DNA of 64,000 bases, from contig DATKBT010000114.1 in assembly GCA_035546295.1 (NCBI GenBank), forward strand, positions 1 to 64,000, read 5' to 3'. The position numbers and the translations under genes are program-made. Numbering within the stretch: position 1 is the stretch's first letter; every line of letters begins with the position of its first letter. The notes beneath the pieces are model-generated. The model had not been told where the DNA came from and ran no database searches. It was given only the letters and a program-made list of their open reading frames with translations. The DNA comes from DATKBT01 sp035546295. Its GTDB lineage: Bacteria; Acidobacteriota; Thermoanaerobaculia; Multivoradales; Multivoraceae. Below are positions 48,098-57,110 of the stretch, piece after piece.

Positions 48098-49795
48098 CTA
48101 CTCGTGGCGGTCCGCGGTGTGGTCCTTGGCGAAGTAGGCTCGCGTCATCGCCGCCACCGAGCCCGACAGCAGGACCAGGGTGATCAGGTTGGGAAACGAC
48201 ATGAGCCCGAGGGCAACGTCGCCAAAGGTCCAGACCGTCGACAGCGGCAGCAGGCAGCCCATGAAGAAGAAGCCGACGTAGACCGTGCGGTAGACCTTGA
48301 TCGCCCCTGAGCCGAAGACGTACTCGGTCGCACGGTCCCCGTAGTAGGACCACGAGATCGCCGTCGACACCGCGAACAGGAGCACCGACAGAGTGACGAT
48401 GAGGTCGCCGCGCGCGCCCGGCAGGCCGCGCTCGAATGCCTGCGCCGTCAACGGCGCCCCGGTGAGCACCGCCCGTCCCTCGACGGTCTGCGCCCCGCCC
48501 GAGATCGAGCCGCTGGCCGCCGAGACCAGGAGCGTGCCGGTCCACGGCAGGCCCTCGACGTCGAGCAGGCGGGGCTCCTCGATGGTCTCGCCGAGGTGGA
48601 TCAGCGAGCCCGAGCCGAGCGCTCCATCGCGGATCTCGAGGGTGAAGTCGCCGGCGGCGGCGCGTGCCGCCTCGCTGAGGTGCACCTCGCCGCTCGCCGG
48701 GCTGTCGGCGACCGCGGTCAGAGAAGACAGCGGCAGGAGCTGGTCGGCCTTGTAGAGGTGGGTGCCGGTCGAGACGATCACCAGCCCGGTCATCGAGCAG
48801 ATCACCAGGGTGTCGATGAACGGCTCGAGCGAGGCGACCAGCCCCTCGCGGACCGGCTCGTCGGTCTTGGCCGCCGCGTGCGCGATCGGGGCGCTGCCCT
48901 GTCCGGCCTCGTTGCTGAACAGGCCGCGGCGGATCCCCCACATGAGGGTCATCAGGAAGGAACCCGCCGCCCCGCCCGCCACCGAGGTCGGCGAGAAGGC
49001 GCCGCCGACGATGGTGGCGAACGCGCTCGGCACGTCCGCGATGTGCAGGGCGAGGATCACCAGCGCCCCGCCGACGTAGATCACGGCCATTCCCGGCGCC
49101 AGGATCGCGGTCACTCGGCCGATGCGGCGGATCCCGCCCAGGATCACCAGCCCCACCAGCGTGGAGAAGATCGCGGCCGACACCACCGGCTCCACCCGGA
49201 ACTGCGAGTAGAGCTGATCGGCCATGGTGTTGGCCTGGTTCATGTTGCCGGTGCCGAACGAGCAGACGATGGCGAGCGACGCGAAGGTCAGCGCCATCCA
49301 GCGCCACTTCGGGCCCAGCCCCTTCTCGATGTAGTACATCGGTCCGCCCGAGACCGAGCCGTCCTGGTGGACCTTGCGGTGCGCCACCGCCAGCGTGCAC
49401 TCGGCGAACTTGAGGGCCATGCCGAACACCGCGGTGACCCACATCCAGAACAGCGCTCCGGGGCCCCCCATACGAATCGCGATCGCCACCCCGGCGATGT
49501 TGCCGATGCCGACAGTCGCGGACAGCGCCGTGGTCAACGCCTGGAAGTGGACGACGTCACCGGCGTCCTTCGGATCGTCGTACTTCCCGCGTGTGATGTC
49601 GATCGCGTGCTTGAACCCACGGAACTGGATCAGGGCGAGGCGGACGGTGACGAACAGCCCGGTGCCGAGCAGGACCACCGCCAGCAGCGGAGCCTGCGGC
49701 GGGAAGTTCCAGACGTAGCCCTCGAGGAAGCTCGCGACCGGGCCGAGCAGGCCGTTGATCGCGTCCGAGATCCGTGCACCGAGACTCTGCAGCAT
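48098..49795 (-). CDS. Sodium/alanine symporter (AGCS family) with an inserted domain
   Basis: 565 residues; typical AGCS proteins have about 450-490. ALTTALSATVGIGNIAGVA and GGPMYYIEKGLG are family signatures, as is LMWGIRRGLFSNEAGQGSAP. About 90-100 extra residues lie between transmembrane helices at about 345-445, beginning SLTAVADSPASGEVHLSEAA and containing DGALGSGSLIHLGETI. They are soluble and Ser/Gly/Thr-rich. The final helices resume at LIVTLSVLLFAVSTAI. It is probably a functional sodium-coupled amino acid importer with an extra soluble domain. Confidence 0.92.
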   Translation of the reverse strand: MLQSLGARISDAINGLLGPVASFLEGYVWNFPPQAPLLAVVLLGTGLFVTVRLALIQFRGFKHAIDITRGKYDDPKDAGDVVHFQALTTALSATVGIGNIAGVAIAIRMGGPGALFWMWVTAVFGMALKFAECTLAVAHRKVHQDGSVSGGPMYYIEKGLGPKWRWMALTFASLAIVCSFGTGNMNQANTMADQLYSQFRVEPVVSAAIFSTLVGLVILGGIRRIGRVTAILAPGMAVIYVGGALVILALHIADVPSAFATIVGGAFSPTSVAGGAAGSFLMTLMWGIRRGLFSNEAGQGSAPIAHAAAKTDEPVREGLVASLEPFIDTLVICSMTGLVIVSTGTHLYKADQLLPLSSLTAVADSPASGEVHLSEAARAAAGDFTLEIRDGALGSGSLIHLGETIEEPRLLDVEGLPWTGTLLVSAASGSISGGAQTVEGRAVLTGAPLTAQAFERGLPGARGDLIVTLSVLLFAVSTAISWSYYGDRATEYVFGSGAIKVYRTVYVGFFFMGCLLPLSTVWTFGDVALGLMSFPNLITLVLLSGSVAAMTRAYFAKDHTADRHE

Positions 49796-49851
49796 TGAGC
49801 CTGACCCCCATCTCCGCGAAGGAACGTCGCCGAGGACCGCCGTGAACGGCG

Positions 49852-49878
49852 TCTGAGTCGACTGAGTCGTCTGAGTCG
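49852..49878. repeat. 9-bp tandem repeat (TCTGAGTCG)
   Basis: Three near-exact copies (TCTGAGTCG, ACTGAGTCG, TCTGAGTCG) between the symporter and beta-lactamase-fold genes. A similar CTGAGTC-type repeat occurs at 22050-22090. Confidence 0.75.
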
Positions 49879-49905
49879 AAGTCGCCGGAGTTTAGCAGCC
49901 CGCCG

Positions 49906-50991
49906 TCACCGGAACTCCTCGGCCAGGCGGCTGCCGAGCCGGTGGAGCTCGCGGCGCATCGGCCCGAGATCGAGATGCTCGTCGCGCCGGTGGCCGAGCA
50001 TCGCCACCAGCAATCCTCGCTCGGGATCCATCCACAGGCTCCCACCGGTGAAGCCGTCGTGGCCAAAGGCCGAGGGTCCGAGCGCCGGGCCGGCGCTGCC
50101 GCGCCGCGTCGCCCGGCGCCAGCCGCGGGCATACCGCCCGCCGCCATCGAGCGCGCGCGCCACCGTCTCGACCCCCAGCGGGTCGCCGAGCGGGCCCGCG
50201 CGATCCGGCGCCAGCCAGGCACGACCGAGAGCGGTCAACGCGCGGACGTCGGCGAACAGCCCGGCGTGCCCGGGCAGGCCTCCCAGCGTCCGCGCGTTGC
50301 CGTCCTGGGCTCGCCCCCGGCGCGGCGGACCGAGCGGCTCGATCGCGATCCCCAGCCTCGACGCGAGCTCGACCTCGCGCCCGGTGTCGAGCCGGCAGGG
50401 GACGACGTCGGGCTGTCCTCCCGGCTGCACCGAGATCGGCCCTGCGGCCTCCTTCGTCAACTCGGCGAGGGTGCTGCCGAGCGCCGCGTACACCGTCGCA
50501 CCGAACAGGACGTACCCGAGATCGCTGTAGGTTCCCCGTCGCGCGCCCCACCACCGCGGATCCGTGATCAGCGCGTCGGACGTCAACGCGAACCCCCGTG
50601 CGCTCCGCACCTCCCGAGCGTAGAGCGGCGCCCACGGCAGCAGGCCCGACCGGTGGCGGAGCAGGTCGTCGAGCGTGCGCCCGGCCAGCCGAGAGTGAGC
50701 CTCCGGCAGCACCTCGCCGATCGCGAGCTCGAGCGGGAGCCGTCCCTCGGCGTCGAGGCGAGCCGCCAGCGTCGCCACGAAGGGCTTGGTGAGTGACGCG
50801 AGATCGAAGCGGCTGGCGTCGCTCACCGGCGGCTCCCCGAGATCTCGAGCCGCGGCGGCGCCCACCACCCGTCCCCCGGCCTCTACCCGGACGACCGCCG
50901 CGCTGTAGCCACACCGTCCGATCAGGACGTCTCGGAGGAAGGCCTCCAATCGCCGGTTCCTTCCCGCCCTCGTTCGCTCCTCACCAGCCAC
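49906..50991 (-). CDS. Serine beta-lactamase-fold hydrolase (class C/EstB-like)
   Basis: 361 residues from GTG 50991. The SxxK motif SLTK at 66-69, a Tyr-x-x motif variant YSDLGY, and HDGFTGG where HxGxTG is usual. No signal peptide is seen, so it is probably cytoplasmic. Members hydrolyse esters or peptides and are rarely antibiotic-resistance enzymes. Confidence 0.88.
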   Translation of the reverse strand: MAGEERTRAGRNRRLEAFLRDVLIGRCGYSAAVVRVEAGGRVVGAAAARDLGEPPVSDASRFDLASLTKPFVATLAARLDAEGRLPLELAIGEVLPEAHSRLAGRTLDDLLRHRSGLLPWAPLYAREVRSARGFALTSDALITDPRWWGARRGTYSDLGYVLFGATVYAALGSTLAELTKEAAGPISVQPGGQPDVVPCRLDTGREVELASRLGIAIEPLGPPRRGRAQDGNARTLGGLPGHAGLFADVRALTALGRAWLAPDRAGPLGDPLGVETVARALDGGGRYARGWRRATRRGSAGPALGPSAFGHDGFTGGSLWMDPERGLLVAMLGHRRDEHLDLGPMRRELHRLGSRLAEEFR

Positions 50992-51052
50992 CGGCAGCCT
51001 CTCGTGTCGTCGTGCACCGGCCGAACGGCGCGGTCGATGGTCGATGGGCCCA

Positions 51053-51061
51053 TGCTAGATT
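51053..51061 (+). promoter_or_regulatory. Candidate extended -10 promoter for the kinase gene
   Basis: TGC plus TAGATT, 130 bp before the kinase start in the divergent region. The match TGCTAGATT is nearly the same as TGGTAGATT at 42087. No -35 visible. Confidence 0.5.
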
Positions 51062-51190
51062 GACCGGGCGGGATCGTCACGGTCACACCTCCGGCCGGCG
51101 CGGAGCGCGAGGAGCGCGAGACGAGCTCTCGGCACGTCTCCGAGCCCTCTGGCGCCTCGCTCGACGCCCCCGAGCTGCGCGCAGGCGTCC

Positions 51191-52903
51191 ATGCAGAACT
51201 TCGGAAAGTACGAGATCGTCGCCAAGATCGGCGAAGGCGGCTTCGGCGTGGTCTACGAGGCCTTCGACCCTCGCATCGCACGGCGGGTGGCGATCAAGAC
51301 CTGCCCCACCGACGATCAGACCCTGCGCCAGCGCTTCCTCCACGAGGCCCGCATCTCGGGCAATCTGCACCATCGCCACATCATCGTGGTCTACGACTAC
51401 GGCGAAGAGGGCGGCGTGCCCTACCTGGTCCAGGAGTTCCTCACCGGCGAGGATCTCGACCGCAAGATCAATCGCGGGGACGAGATCTCGTTGGAGAGCA
51501 GGATCGAGATCCTGATCCAGGTGGCGGAGGGGCTCGACTTCGCCCATCAGCAGGGCATCATCCACCGCGACATCAAGCCCTCCAACATCCGCATCCTCGA
51601 CGACGGGCAGGTCAAGATCATGGACTTCGGGATCGCCAAGCTGCGCGACTCCGAGCTCGCCCTGACGCTGCCCGGCCATACCGTCGGCACCCCCGCCTAC
51701 CTGGCTCCCGAACAGATTCGCAGCCTCGAGCTCGACGCGCGCTGCGACGTCTACGCCTTCGGCCTGCTCGCCTACGAGTTGCTCACCCATCGCAAGGCCT
51801 TCTCGTCGAAGAACGCGAGCCGGGTGCTGTACCAGATCCTCAACGAAGAGCCGACCCCGCTGCGCGAGCTCTGGCCGGAGTGCCCGTCGCCGGTCGCCGA
51901 GATCGTCGAACGCTGCTACCGAAAGGAGCGGGACGAGCGCTGGTCCTCGCTCGAGGAAGTTGCGCAGGCGTTGCGAGGAGCTCTCGCCGCCCAGCCGGGC
52001 GAGGGAGCCTCGGCGACCGCGATCCCTTCGAGCCCGCCGAGGAAGCCCTCGATCGACCGCGACTCGGAGACCATGGTGACCCCTGGGGGTACGCTCGGCG
52101 AGGCGCGCGAGGCGATCCGGGTCGCCAACGCCGAGCGAGCGAAGGCGGCGACGGCGATGCCCGCTCCAGCGGCGGCGAGTGCCGGCGCCGCTGCCCGGGC
52201 GAGACCGGGGCAGTCGTCCGAGCTCGACGACATGGTGCTCGAGGACATGGTGCTCGAGGACATGGTGCTCGACGACATGGTGCTCGGCGGCCTCGGCGCA
52301 GGCCCCCGGGCGACGCCGAATCCGGAAGAGCCGAGCACGAAGGGCGGCTCTGCGGCCCGCCGGTTCGCGATCTCGGCGACCGTCGTCGCCCTCGCGGTCG
52401 TCGCCGGGCTGATCTTCCGCGTCGTCGGGTCGCCGATGGATCGCGGCGCGCCCGTTCCGCCCGAGCAGCCGGCCGCCCAGCAGGAAGCGTTCGAGGCGGC
52501 GCTCGAAACGGTGCCTGCCGAGATCACGGAGCCGAGGCCGGCCGCCCCCTCGGCGCCCGGCCCGGCCCCGGCGACCGTCGAACATCCGCCTGCAGCCGAG
52601 CCTTCCGAACGGACCGCCGTGGAGCCTCCGGCCGGGCCGGCCGGCGCACTCACCGTTCGTGCGGGCCTGGGCGCGCCCCGGCTCCAGGTGTCGGTCGACG
52701 GAGAGCGAGTCGGCTGGACGCCGATCAACGCGCGCTCGCTGCCGCCCGGCGAGCACTCCGTCGCGGTCGCGTCGGACGATTCGGCGGAGCCCGAGGCGAC
52801 GCGCTCGTATACTTTCGACATCGGGTCGGAGGAGGAGGTCGTCCTCACCTTCGACCTGCGCCGTACGATTCCCAGCGTCGCCCGACGCTCCTACCGCAAC
52901 TGA
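51191..52903 (+). CDS. Ser/Thr protein kinase with membrane helix and Ala/Pro-rich tail
   Basis: 570 residues. Kinase domain at 5-260: IGEGGFGVVYEA, VAIK, IIHRDIKPSNIRI and MDFGIAKL, all intact. A disordered segment carries four 5-residue DMVLE repeats (347-365). One membrane helix follows (AISATVVALAVVAGLIF). The C-terminal part ends in a PEGA-like beta domain (VSVDGERVGWTPINARSLPP). It is coupled to the TPR-PDZ gene by a TGATG overlap. Confidence 0.94.
   Translation: MQNFGKYEIVAKIGEGGFGVVYEAFDPRIARRVAIKTCPTDDQTLRQRFLHEARISGNLHHRHIIVVYDYGEEGGVPYLVQEFLTGEDLDRKINRGDEISLESRIEILIQVAEGLDFAHQQGIIHRDIKPSNIRILDDGQVKIMDFGIAKLRDSELALTLPGHTVGTPAYLAPEQIRSLELDARCDVYAFGLLAYELLTHRKAFSSKNASRVLYQILNEEPTPLRELWPECPSPVAEIVERCYRKERDERWSSLEEVAQALRGALAAQPGEGASATAIPSSPPRKPSIDRDSETMVTPGGTLGEAREAIRVANAERAKAATAMPAPAAASAGAAARARPGQSSELDDMVLEDMVLEDMVLDDMVLGGLGAGPRATPNPEEPSTKGGSAARRFAISATVVALAVVAGLIFRVVGSPMDRGAPVPPEQPAAQQEAFEAALETVPAEITEPRPAAPSAPGPAPATVEHPPAAEPSERTAVEPPAGPAGALTVRAGLGAPRLQVSVDGERVGWTPINARSLPPGEHSVAVASDDSAEPEATRSYTFDIGSEEEVVLTFDLRRTIPSVARRSYRN
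52229..52285 (+). repeat. 15-bp in-frame tandem repeat in the kinase gene
   Basis: GACATGGTGCTCGAG, repeated three times with a final shortened copy, encoding DMVLE-type repeats in the linker between kinase domain and membrane helix. Near-identical codon use suggests recent expansion. Confidence 0.9.
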
Positions 52904-54705
52904 TGGAGCCTTCGACCACCCCGCGCCAGCGCTCGTACGCCCTCCTCCTGACGCTCCTGTCTCTGCTGCCGCTCGGGCTCTCGTCCGCCGCTTCCGCACG
53001 ACAGCAGGGAGCCGACGAGCCCGCGCAGCTCGAAGCCAGGGCCGAGGAGTTGTACGCTGCCGACCGTCTCGAGGAGGCCGCCGACCTCTACCTCCGGCTC
53101 GCCGATCGGCTCGAGCCGCCGTCCGAGCAGGCCCGCGCCCTGGTGCTGGCGGCGTGGCTCCAGACCCTGCGCGGCCGCCCCGACCTCTCGACCCGCACCC
53201 TCGAGGAGGCGCTTGCTCGCGATCCCGGCTATCAGCTCGATCCTCGGAGCTTCTCGGAGTCCTTCCAGCGCTCGTTCGAGCAGGTCCGCGAGGCGCGCGG
53301 CGCCGGCAGCCTGCCCTCCGGCGCCTCTCTGAACGAAGGGCTCGAGCTCCTGCAGCAGGGCGATCTGATCGGCGCCAGGGCGGTGTTCGAGGAGGCCAGC
53401 GCGCTCGACCCGAGCGACGAGCAGATCCAGTTCCTGCTCGCCCGCATCGAGTCCAGGCTGGGCGACATCGAGGCGGCGACCTCACGGCTGCGTGCGCTCT
53501 CTGACCGGCTCGCTCGTGGCGAGCAACTCACCGTCACCGGAGCCCAGATCGACGCCGAGCTGGGAATCACCGCCTACCGCTCCGGCGACGCGCGCGCCGC
53601 GGAGGAGGCCTTTGCGCGGGCTGTGTCCGCGTCTCCGGCCGACATGGCGTCGTGGCAGAACCTGGGCCTGGCCCGCAACCAGCTCGGCGACCCCGAAGGG
53701 GCGGCGGCGGCCTTCCGGCGTGCGCTCGACCTCGATGGCGGCCAACCCGAGCTGACGCGACTGCTCGCCAACACCCTGCTCCGCCTCGATCGCGAGGCCG
53801 AGGCCCTGACGCTGCTTCGGGAGCTGGCGGCGTCGGGCTCGCAGGATCCGCGGGTGTTCCTCGACCTCGGCCTCGCCGAGCACCGGGCGGGCACCGCCTC
53901 GGCGGCAGCCGATGCCTTCGAGCGGGCGGCCGCACTCGATCCGAGCAACGAGCTCGAGATCGGGGCGCTCGCGCTCGGCCAGCGAGCGGCGCTCGTGCTC
54001 GACGACGGACAGCCACGAGCCGCCGCCGAGCTCGCGCGGGAAGCGCTCTCGATGGACAGCGGCAACGTGGACGCGCTCAACGTCCTCGGGCTCGCACTGA
54101 TCCAGGCTGGCGAGACAGCGGAGGCGGCGAGCCACCTGGAGCGTGCGCGCGCCCTGGCGCCGCAGCGGGCCGACATCGCCAACAACCTGGGCAAGGCGCT
54201 GTTCGCGGCCGGGCGCATGGAGGAGGCGACCGAAGCCTTCGAAGCGGCGCTCGAGCTCGATCCCAGCCTGCAGACGGCGCGCGAGAACCTCGAGGTCGCC
54301 CGAGGCTCGTCGACGGTGGCGCCGGGACCGACGTCACCCGCCGGCGACGCGAGCCCCGACGTCCGGCGCCGGAGCGACGAGCAGCAAGCGGACGCCGGCA
54401 GGCAGGAGAGCAGGGAGCAGGCTCCCGTCGTTCGACTCGGCGCGACCTTCCGGGACGTTCGCCACGCCGGCACCGGCCGCGACGCCGTCGAGGTCCTCAC
54501 GGTCGAGCCCGGAGGCCTGGCCGAACGCGCAGGGCTGCGGGTCGGCGACCTCGTCTTGCGGGTCGGCGGCGCGGGCATCGGAGCGCTCGGCCTGGAGGAT
54601 GCGGCGGCGGTGGTGCGCCGCCTCTCCGAGATCCGTCCCGGCGAAGCGATCCGCCTCGACCTCTTTCGCGGCCAGGAGGCGCTGGCGGTCTCCATCCAGA
54701 GATAG
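52903..54705 (+). CDS. Exported TPR protein with C-terminal PDZ domain
   Basis: 600 residues from ATG 52903, overlapping the kinase stop by one base. Signal peptide at about 11-32 (YALLLTLLSLLPLGLSSAA). TPR repeats fill about 35-470. A short Ser/Pro linker is followed by a PDZ domain (GGLAERAGLRVGDLVLRVGG). It likely assembles periplasmic complexes. Its partner is the kinase. Confidence 0.88.
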   Translation: MEPSTTPRQRSYALLLTLLSLLPLGLSSAASARQQGADEPAQLEARAEELYAADRLEEAADLYLRLADRLEPPSEQARALVLAAWLQTLRGRPDLSTRTLEEALARDPGYQLDPRSFSESFQRSFEQVREARGAGSLPSGASLNEGLELLQQGDLIGARAVFEEASALDPSDEQIQFLLARIESRLGDIEAATSRLRALSDRLARGEQLTVTGAQIDAELGITAYRSGDARAAEEAFARAVSASPADMASWQNLGLARNQLGDPEGAAAAFRRALDLDGGQPELTRLLANTLLRLDREAEALTLLRELAASGSQDPRVFLDLGLAEHRAGTASAAADAFERAAALDPSNELEIGALALGQRAALVLDDGQPRAAAELAREALSMDSGNVDALNVLGLALIQAGETAEAASHLERARALAPQRADIANNLGKALFAAGRMEEATEAFEAALELDPSLQTARENLEVARGSSTVAPGPTSPAGDASPDVRRRSDEQQADAGRQESREQAPVVRLGATFRDVRHAGTGRDAVEVLTVEPGGLAERAGLRVGDLVLRVGGAGIGALGLEDAAAVVRRLSEIRPGEAIRLDLFRGQEALAVSIQR

Positions 54706-54760
54706 GCGCCCCGGCGGCGATGGCGTGTGCCGCAGGAGGCGTCCGAGCCGCACTCGCGCG

Positions 54761-56002
54761 TCAATCAGCTCCGAGCCTCTCCGCGTCGCGATACGCCTCC
54801 GCGTAGAGCCCGGCGACCCGGTCCCAGGTCAGCTCGGTCACCGCCCGCTGACGCCCGGCGGCCCCCATGCGGCCCCGAGCCCCGGCGTCGCCGAGCAGCT
54901 CCGAGAGGGCCAACCGGAGGGATCTGGCGTCGGACTCGGGCACCAGCCTGCCGTGCTCTCCGTCGGTCACCGCCAAGGGGATTCCAGAGATCGCGGTGGC
55001 GACCACCGGCAGCCCGCTCGCCATCGCCTCGAGGATCACGTTGGGAAGGCCGTCCACGTTGCCGCGGCGATCGTGCACCGCGGGCAGGACGAACAGGTCG
55101 GCGGCGCGATAGAGCGCGGGCAGGCGATCACGGTGAACCGACCCCGGGAAGTGCACGCGCGCCGCGAGCTGCGCGGTCCGCTCTCGAAGCTCCGCCTCGA
55201 GATCCCCTCCTCCAGCCAGTACGACGTGCAGGCGAGGGTGCTCGGCGAGCAGCTCGGGGAGCACCCCGACCAGCACCTGGAAACCCTTCTTGGTCGCCAT
55301 CCTGCCCACGCCGAGCAGCACCGGATCGCGCGACCCGATGCCGAGCCGCCGCCGCCACTCCCCCGCCTCGTCGTCGGCACGCGGACGAAAGACGTCACCG
55401 TCGACGCCGTAGGGGATGACGCGACATCGATCCTCGTGCAGTGCCCCCTCGCCGATCGCCACCACCCTCTGCACCAGCTCCGAGGAGCATCCGGTCAGCA
55501 GCGAAGCGCGGCGGAGAGCCTGCCGGGCGAATGGGCGCACCGCGCGCTTCTCGGCGAGGAAGACGTCGCTGCCGTGCAGACCGATCGCGAGCCGGGCTCC
55601 GCTCGACCGGGCGAGCCCACCGACCGCCAGACCGTTCGGCACGATCCAGTGCGCGTGGATCCAGTCCCAACTCCCGTCCCGGAGCCGGCGACGCACCGCG
55701 CGACGAGCGCCCGCCACGTAGAGCGGCGAGACCGCCGCCGCTCGAACGCGCGGGGCCTCGTCGGCCTCGAGCGAGCGCCCGTAGCCGAGCACCTCGGCGC
55801 CTCCCGGCGCGTAGCGGAAGGTCTCGACCTCGACACCCCGCACGCTCCAGCGAGCGGCGAGACCCTCGGCATGCGGAGTCAACACCGTCACCCGCGCGCC
55901 GAGGCGGACCAGGCCGGCGGCGATCTCCAGGATGAACGGTCCGGCCGTGTCCTCGGGAAAACGGGGGAAGGTCTGCGTCAGGAAGAGGATGCGCCGGTTC
56001 AG
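54761..56002 (-). CDS. Glycosyltransferase family 4, CTG start
   Basis: 413 residues if it starts at CTG 56002. The conserved N-terminus is NRRILFLTQTFPRFPEDTAG, PFILEIAAGLVRLGARVTVL. The first ATG/GTG/TTG in this frame is only at 55891, which would remove the first 37 residues of this Rossmann half. CTG is preceded by TTGGAG with a 7-nt spacer, overlapping the end of the GT2 gene. The C-terminal half has VGRMATKKGFQVLV and EAMASGLPVVATAISG. It is paired with the GT2 gene. Confidence 0.88.
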   Translation of the reverse strand: MNRRILFLTQTFPRFPEDTAGPFILEIAAGLVRLGARVTVLTPHAEGLAARWSVRGVEVETFRYAPGGAEVLGYGRSLEADEAPRVRAAAVSPLYVAGARRAVRRRLRDGSWDWIHAHWIVPNGLAVGGLARSSGARLAIGLHGSDVFLAEKRAVRPFARQALRRASLLTGCSSELVQRVVAIGEGALHEDRCRVIPYGVDGDVFRPRADDEAGEWRRRLGIGSRDPVLLGVGRMATKKGFQVLVGVLPELLAEHPRLHVVLAGGGDLEAELRERTAQLAARVHFPGSVHRDRLPALYRAADLFVLPAVHDRRGNVDGLPNVILEAMASGLPVVATAISGIPLAVTDGEHGRLVPESDARSLRLALSELLGDAGARGRMGAAGRQRAVTELTWDRVAGLYAEAYRDAERLGAD

Positions 56003-56006
56003 TCGG

Positions 56007-56996
56007 CTACTCCAACCGCTCTTTGATCGAGTAGCTGTCGGCCCGGCGGAAATTCTTGTAGGTGATCATCTCCCCCACCAGGCCGGTGGTGAGCACCTGG
56101 ATGCCGACCAGGATCATCAGCACCCCGAGCAGCAGCAGAGGCCGGTTGGCCAGCCGGGCGCCCGTGAACCAGATGGCGGCGAGATAGGCGCAGATGCCGA
56201 AGCCGACCCCCGCCGACAGCATCCCGAGGGCGCCGAACAGGTGGAGCGGCCGTCGTGTGTAGCGGGTGATGAAAAGCACCGTGATCAGGTCCAGCAGCCC
56301 TTTGTAGAAGCGGTCCCACCCGTACTTCGAGCGTCCGTGACGGCGAGGATGGTGCTGCACCGCGATCTCGCCGACGCGGAATCCGCGCCGGCTGGCGAGC
56401 ACCGGGATGTAGCGGTGGAGCTCGCCGTAGATCGCGACCTGGTCGAGGACCTCGCGGCGATATGCCTTGAAGCCGCAATTGAAGTCGTGCAGCTCGACGC
56501 TCGCCAGCTTGCGCGTCACCCAGTTGAACAGCTTCGAGGGGAGGCGCTTCGACCAGGGATCCCGACGCCGCCGCTTCCAGCCGCTCACCAGGTCCAGCTC
56601 CTCGTCGTCGAGGGCGCCGAGGAAGCGAGGGATCTCCTCGGGGTCGTCCTGGAGATCGCCGTCCATGGTGATGATCAGCCGTCCGTGGCTGTAGTCGAAG
56701 CCCGCCGACAGCGCCGCCGCCTTGCCGAAGTTCCGGCGCAGCCGGATCAGCTTCACCCTCGCGTCGGCTTCGTGGGCCGCGCGCACCCGACGTGCCGTCC
56801 CATCCTGCGAGCCGTCATCGATGAACAAGATCTCGTGGGACCACCCCCCCCGATCGAGCACCTCGGCGACGCGGCGCGCCAGCTCCTCCACCGTCTCGGC
56901 CTCGTCCATCACCGGGACCAGCACCGTGACGTCGACGGAGCGATCGGTCTCGGCGTCCACCCTCTCGGGGGCGCTGACGGTCAACAAGTTTTCCAT
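56007..56996 (-). CDS. Glycosyltransferase family 2 with two membrane helices
   Basis: 329 residues, start placed at ATG 56996 (an upstream start would add a 20-residue tail without similarity). VTVLVPVMDEAETVEELAR, FIDDGSQDG, ITMDGDLQDDPEEIPRFL and HHPRRHGRSKYGWDRFYKG are typical of DPM1/GtrB-like transferases that load a sugar onto a polyprenyl carrier. Two C-terminal membrane helices follow. It is directly followed by the GT4 gene. Confidence 0.92.
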   Translation of the reverse strand: MENLLTVSAPERVDAETDRSVDVTVLVPVMDEAETVEELARRVAEVLDRGGWSHEILFIDDGSQDGTARRVRAAHEADARVKLIRLRRNFGKAAALSAGFDYSHGRLIITMDGDLQDDPEEIPRFLGALDDEELDLVSGWKRRRRDPWSKRLPSKLFNWVTRKLASVELHDFNCGFKAYRREVLDQVAIYGELHRYIPVLASRRGFRVGEIAVQHHPRRHGRSKYGWDRFYKGLLDLITVLFITRYTRRPLHLFGALGMLSAGVGFGICAYLAAIWFTGARLANRPLLLLGVLMILVGIQVLTTGLVGEMITYKNFRRADSYSIKERLE

Positions 56997-57110
56997 GGGC
57001 GGGGTCGATCGACGGCCGTTCCCCGGGATTCTTGCGCACTCGCCCGGTCGAAACAAACGAGGGCGAGCGCGATCTCGGGAGCTGGCCGGAGGTGTGCGAC
57101 TCCACGGAGA

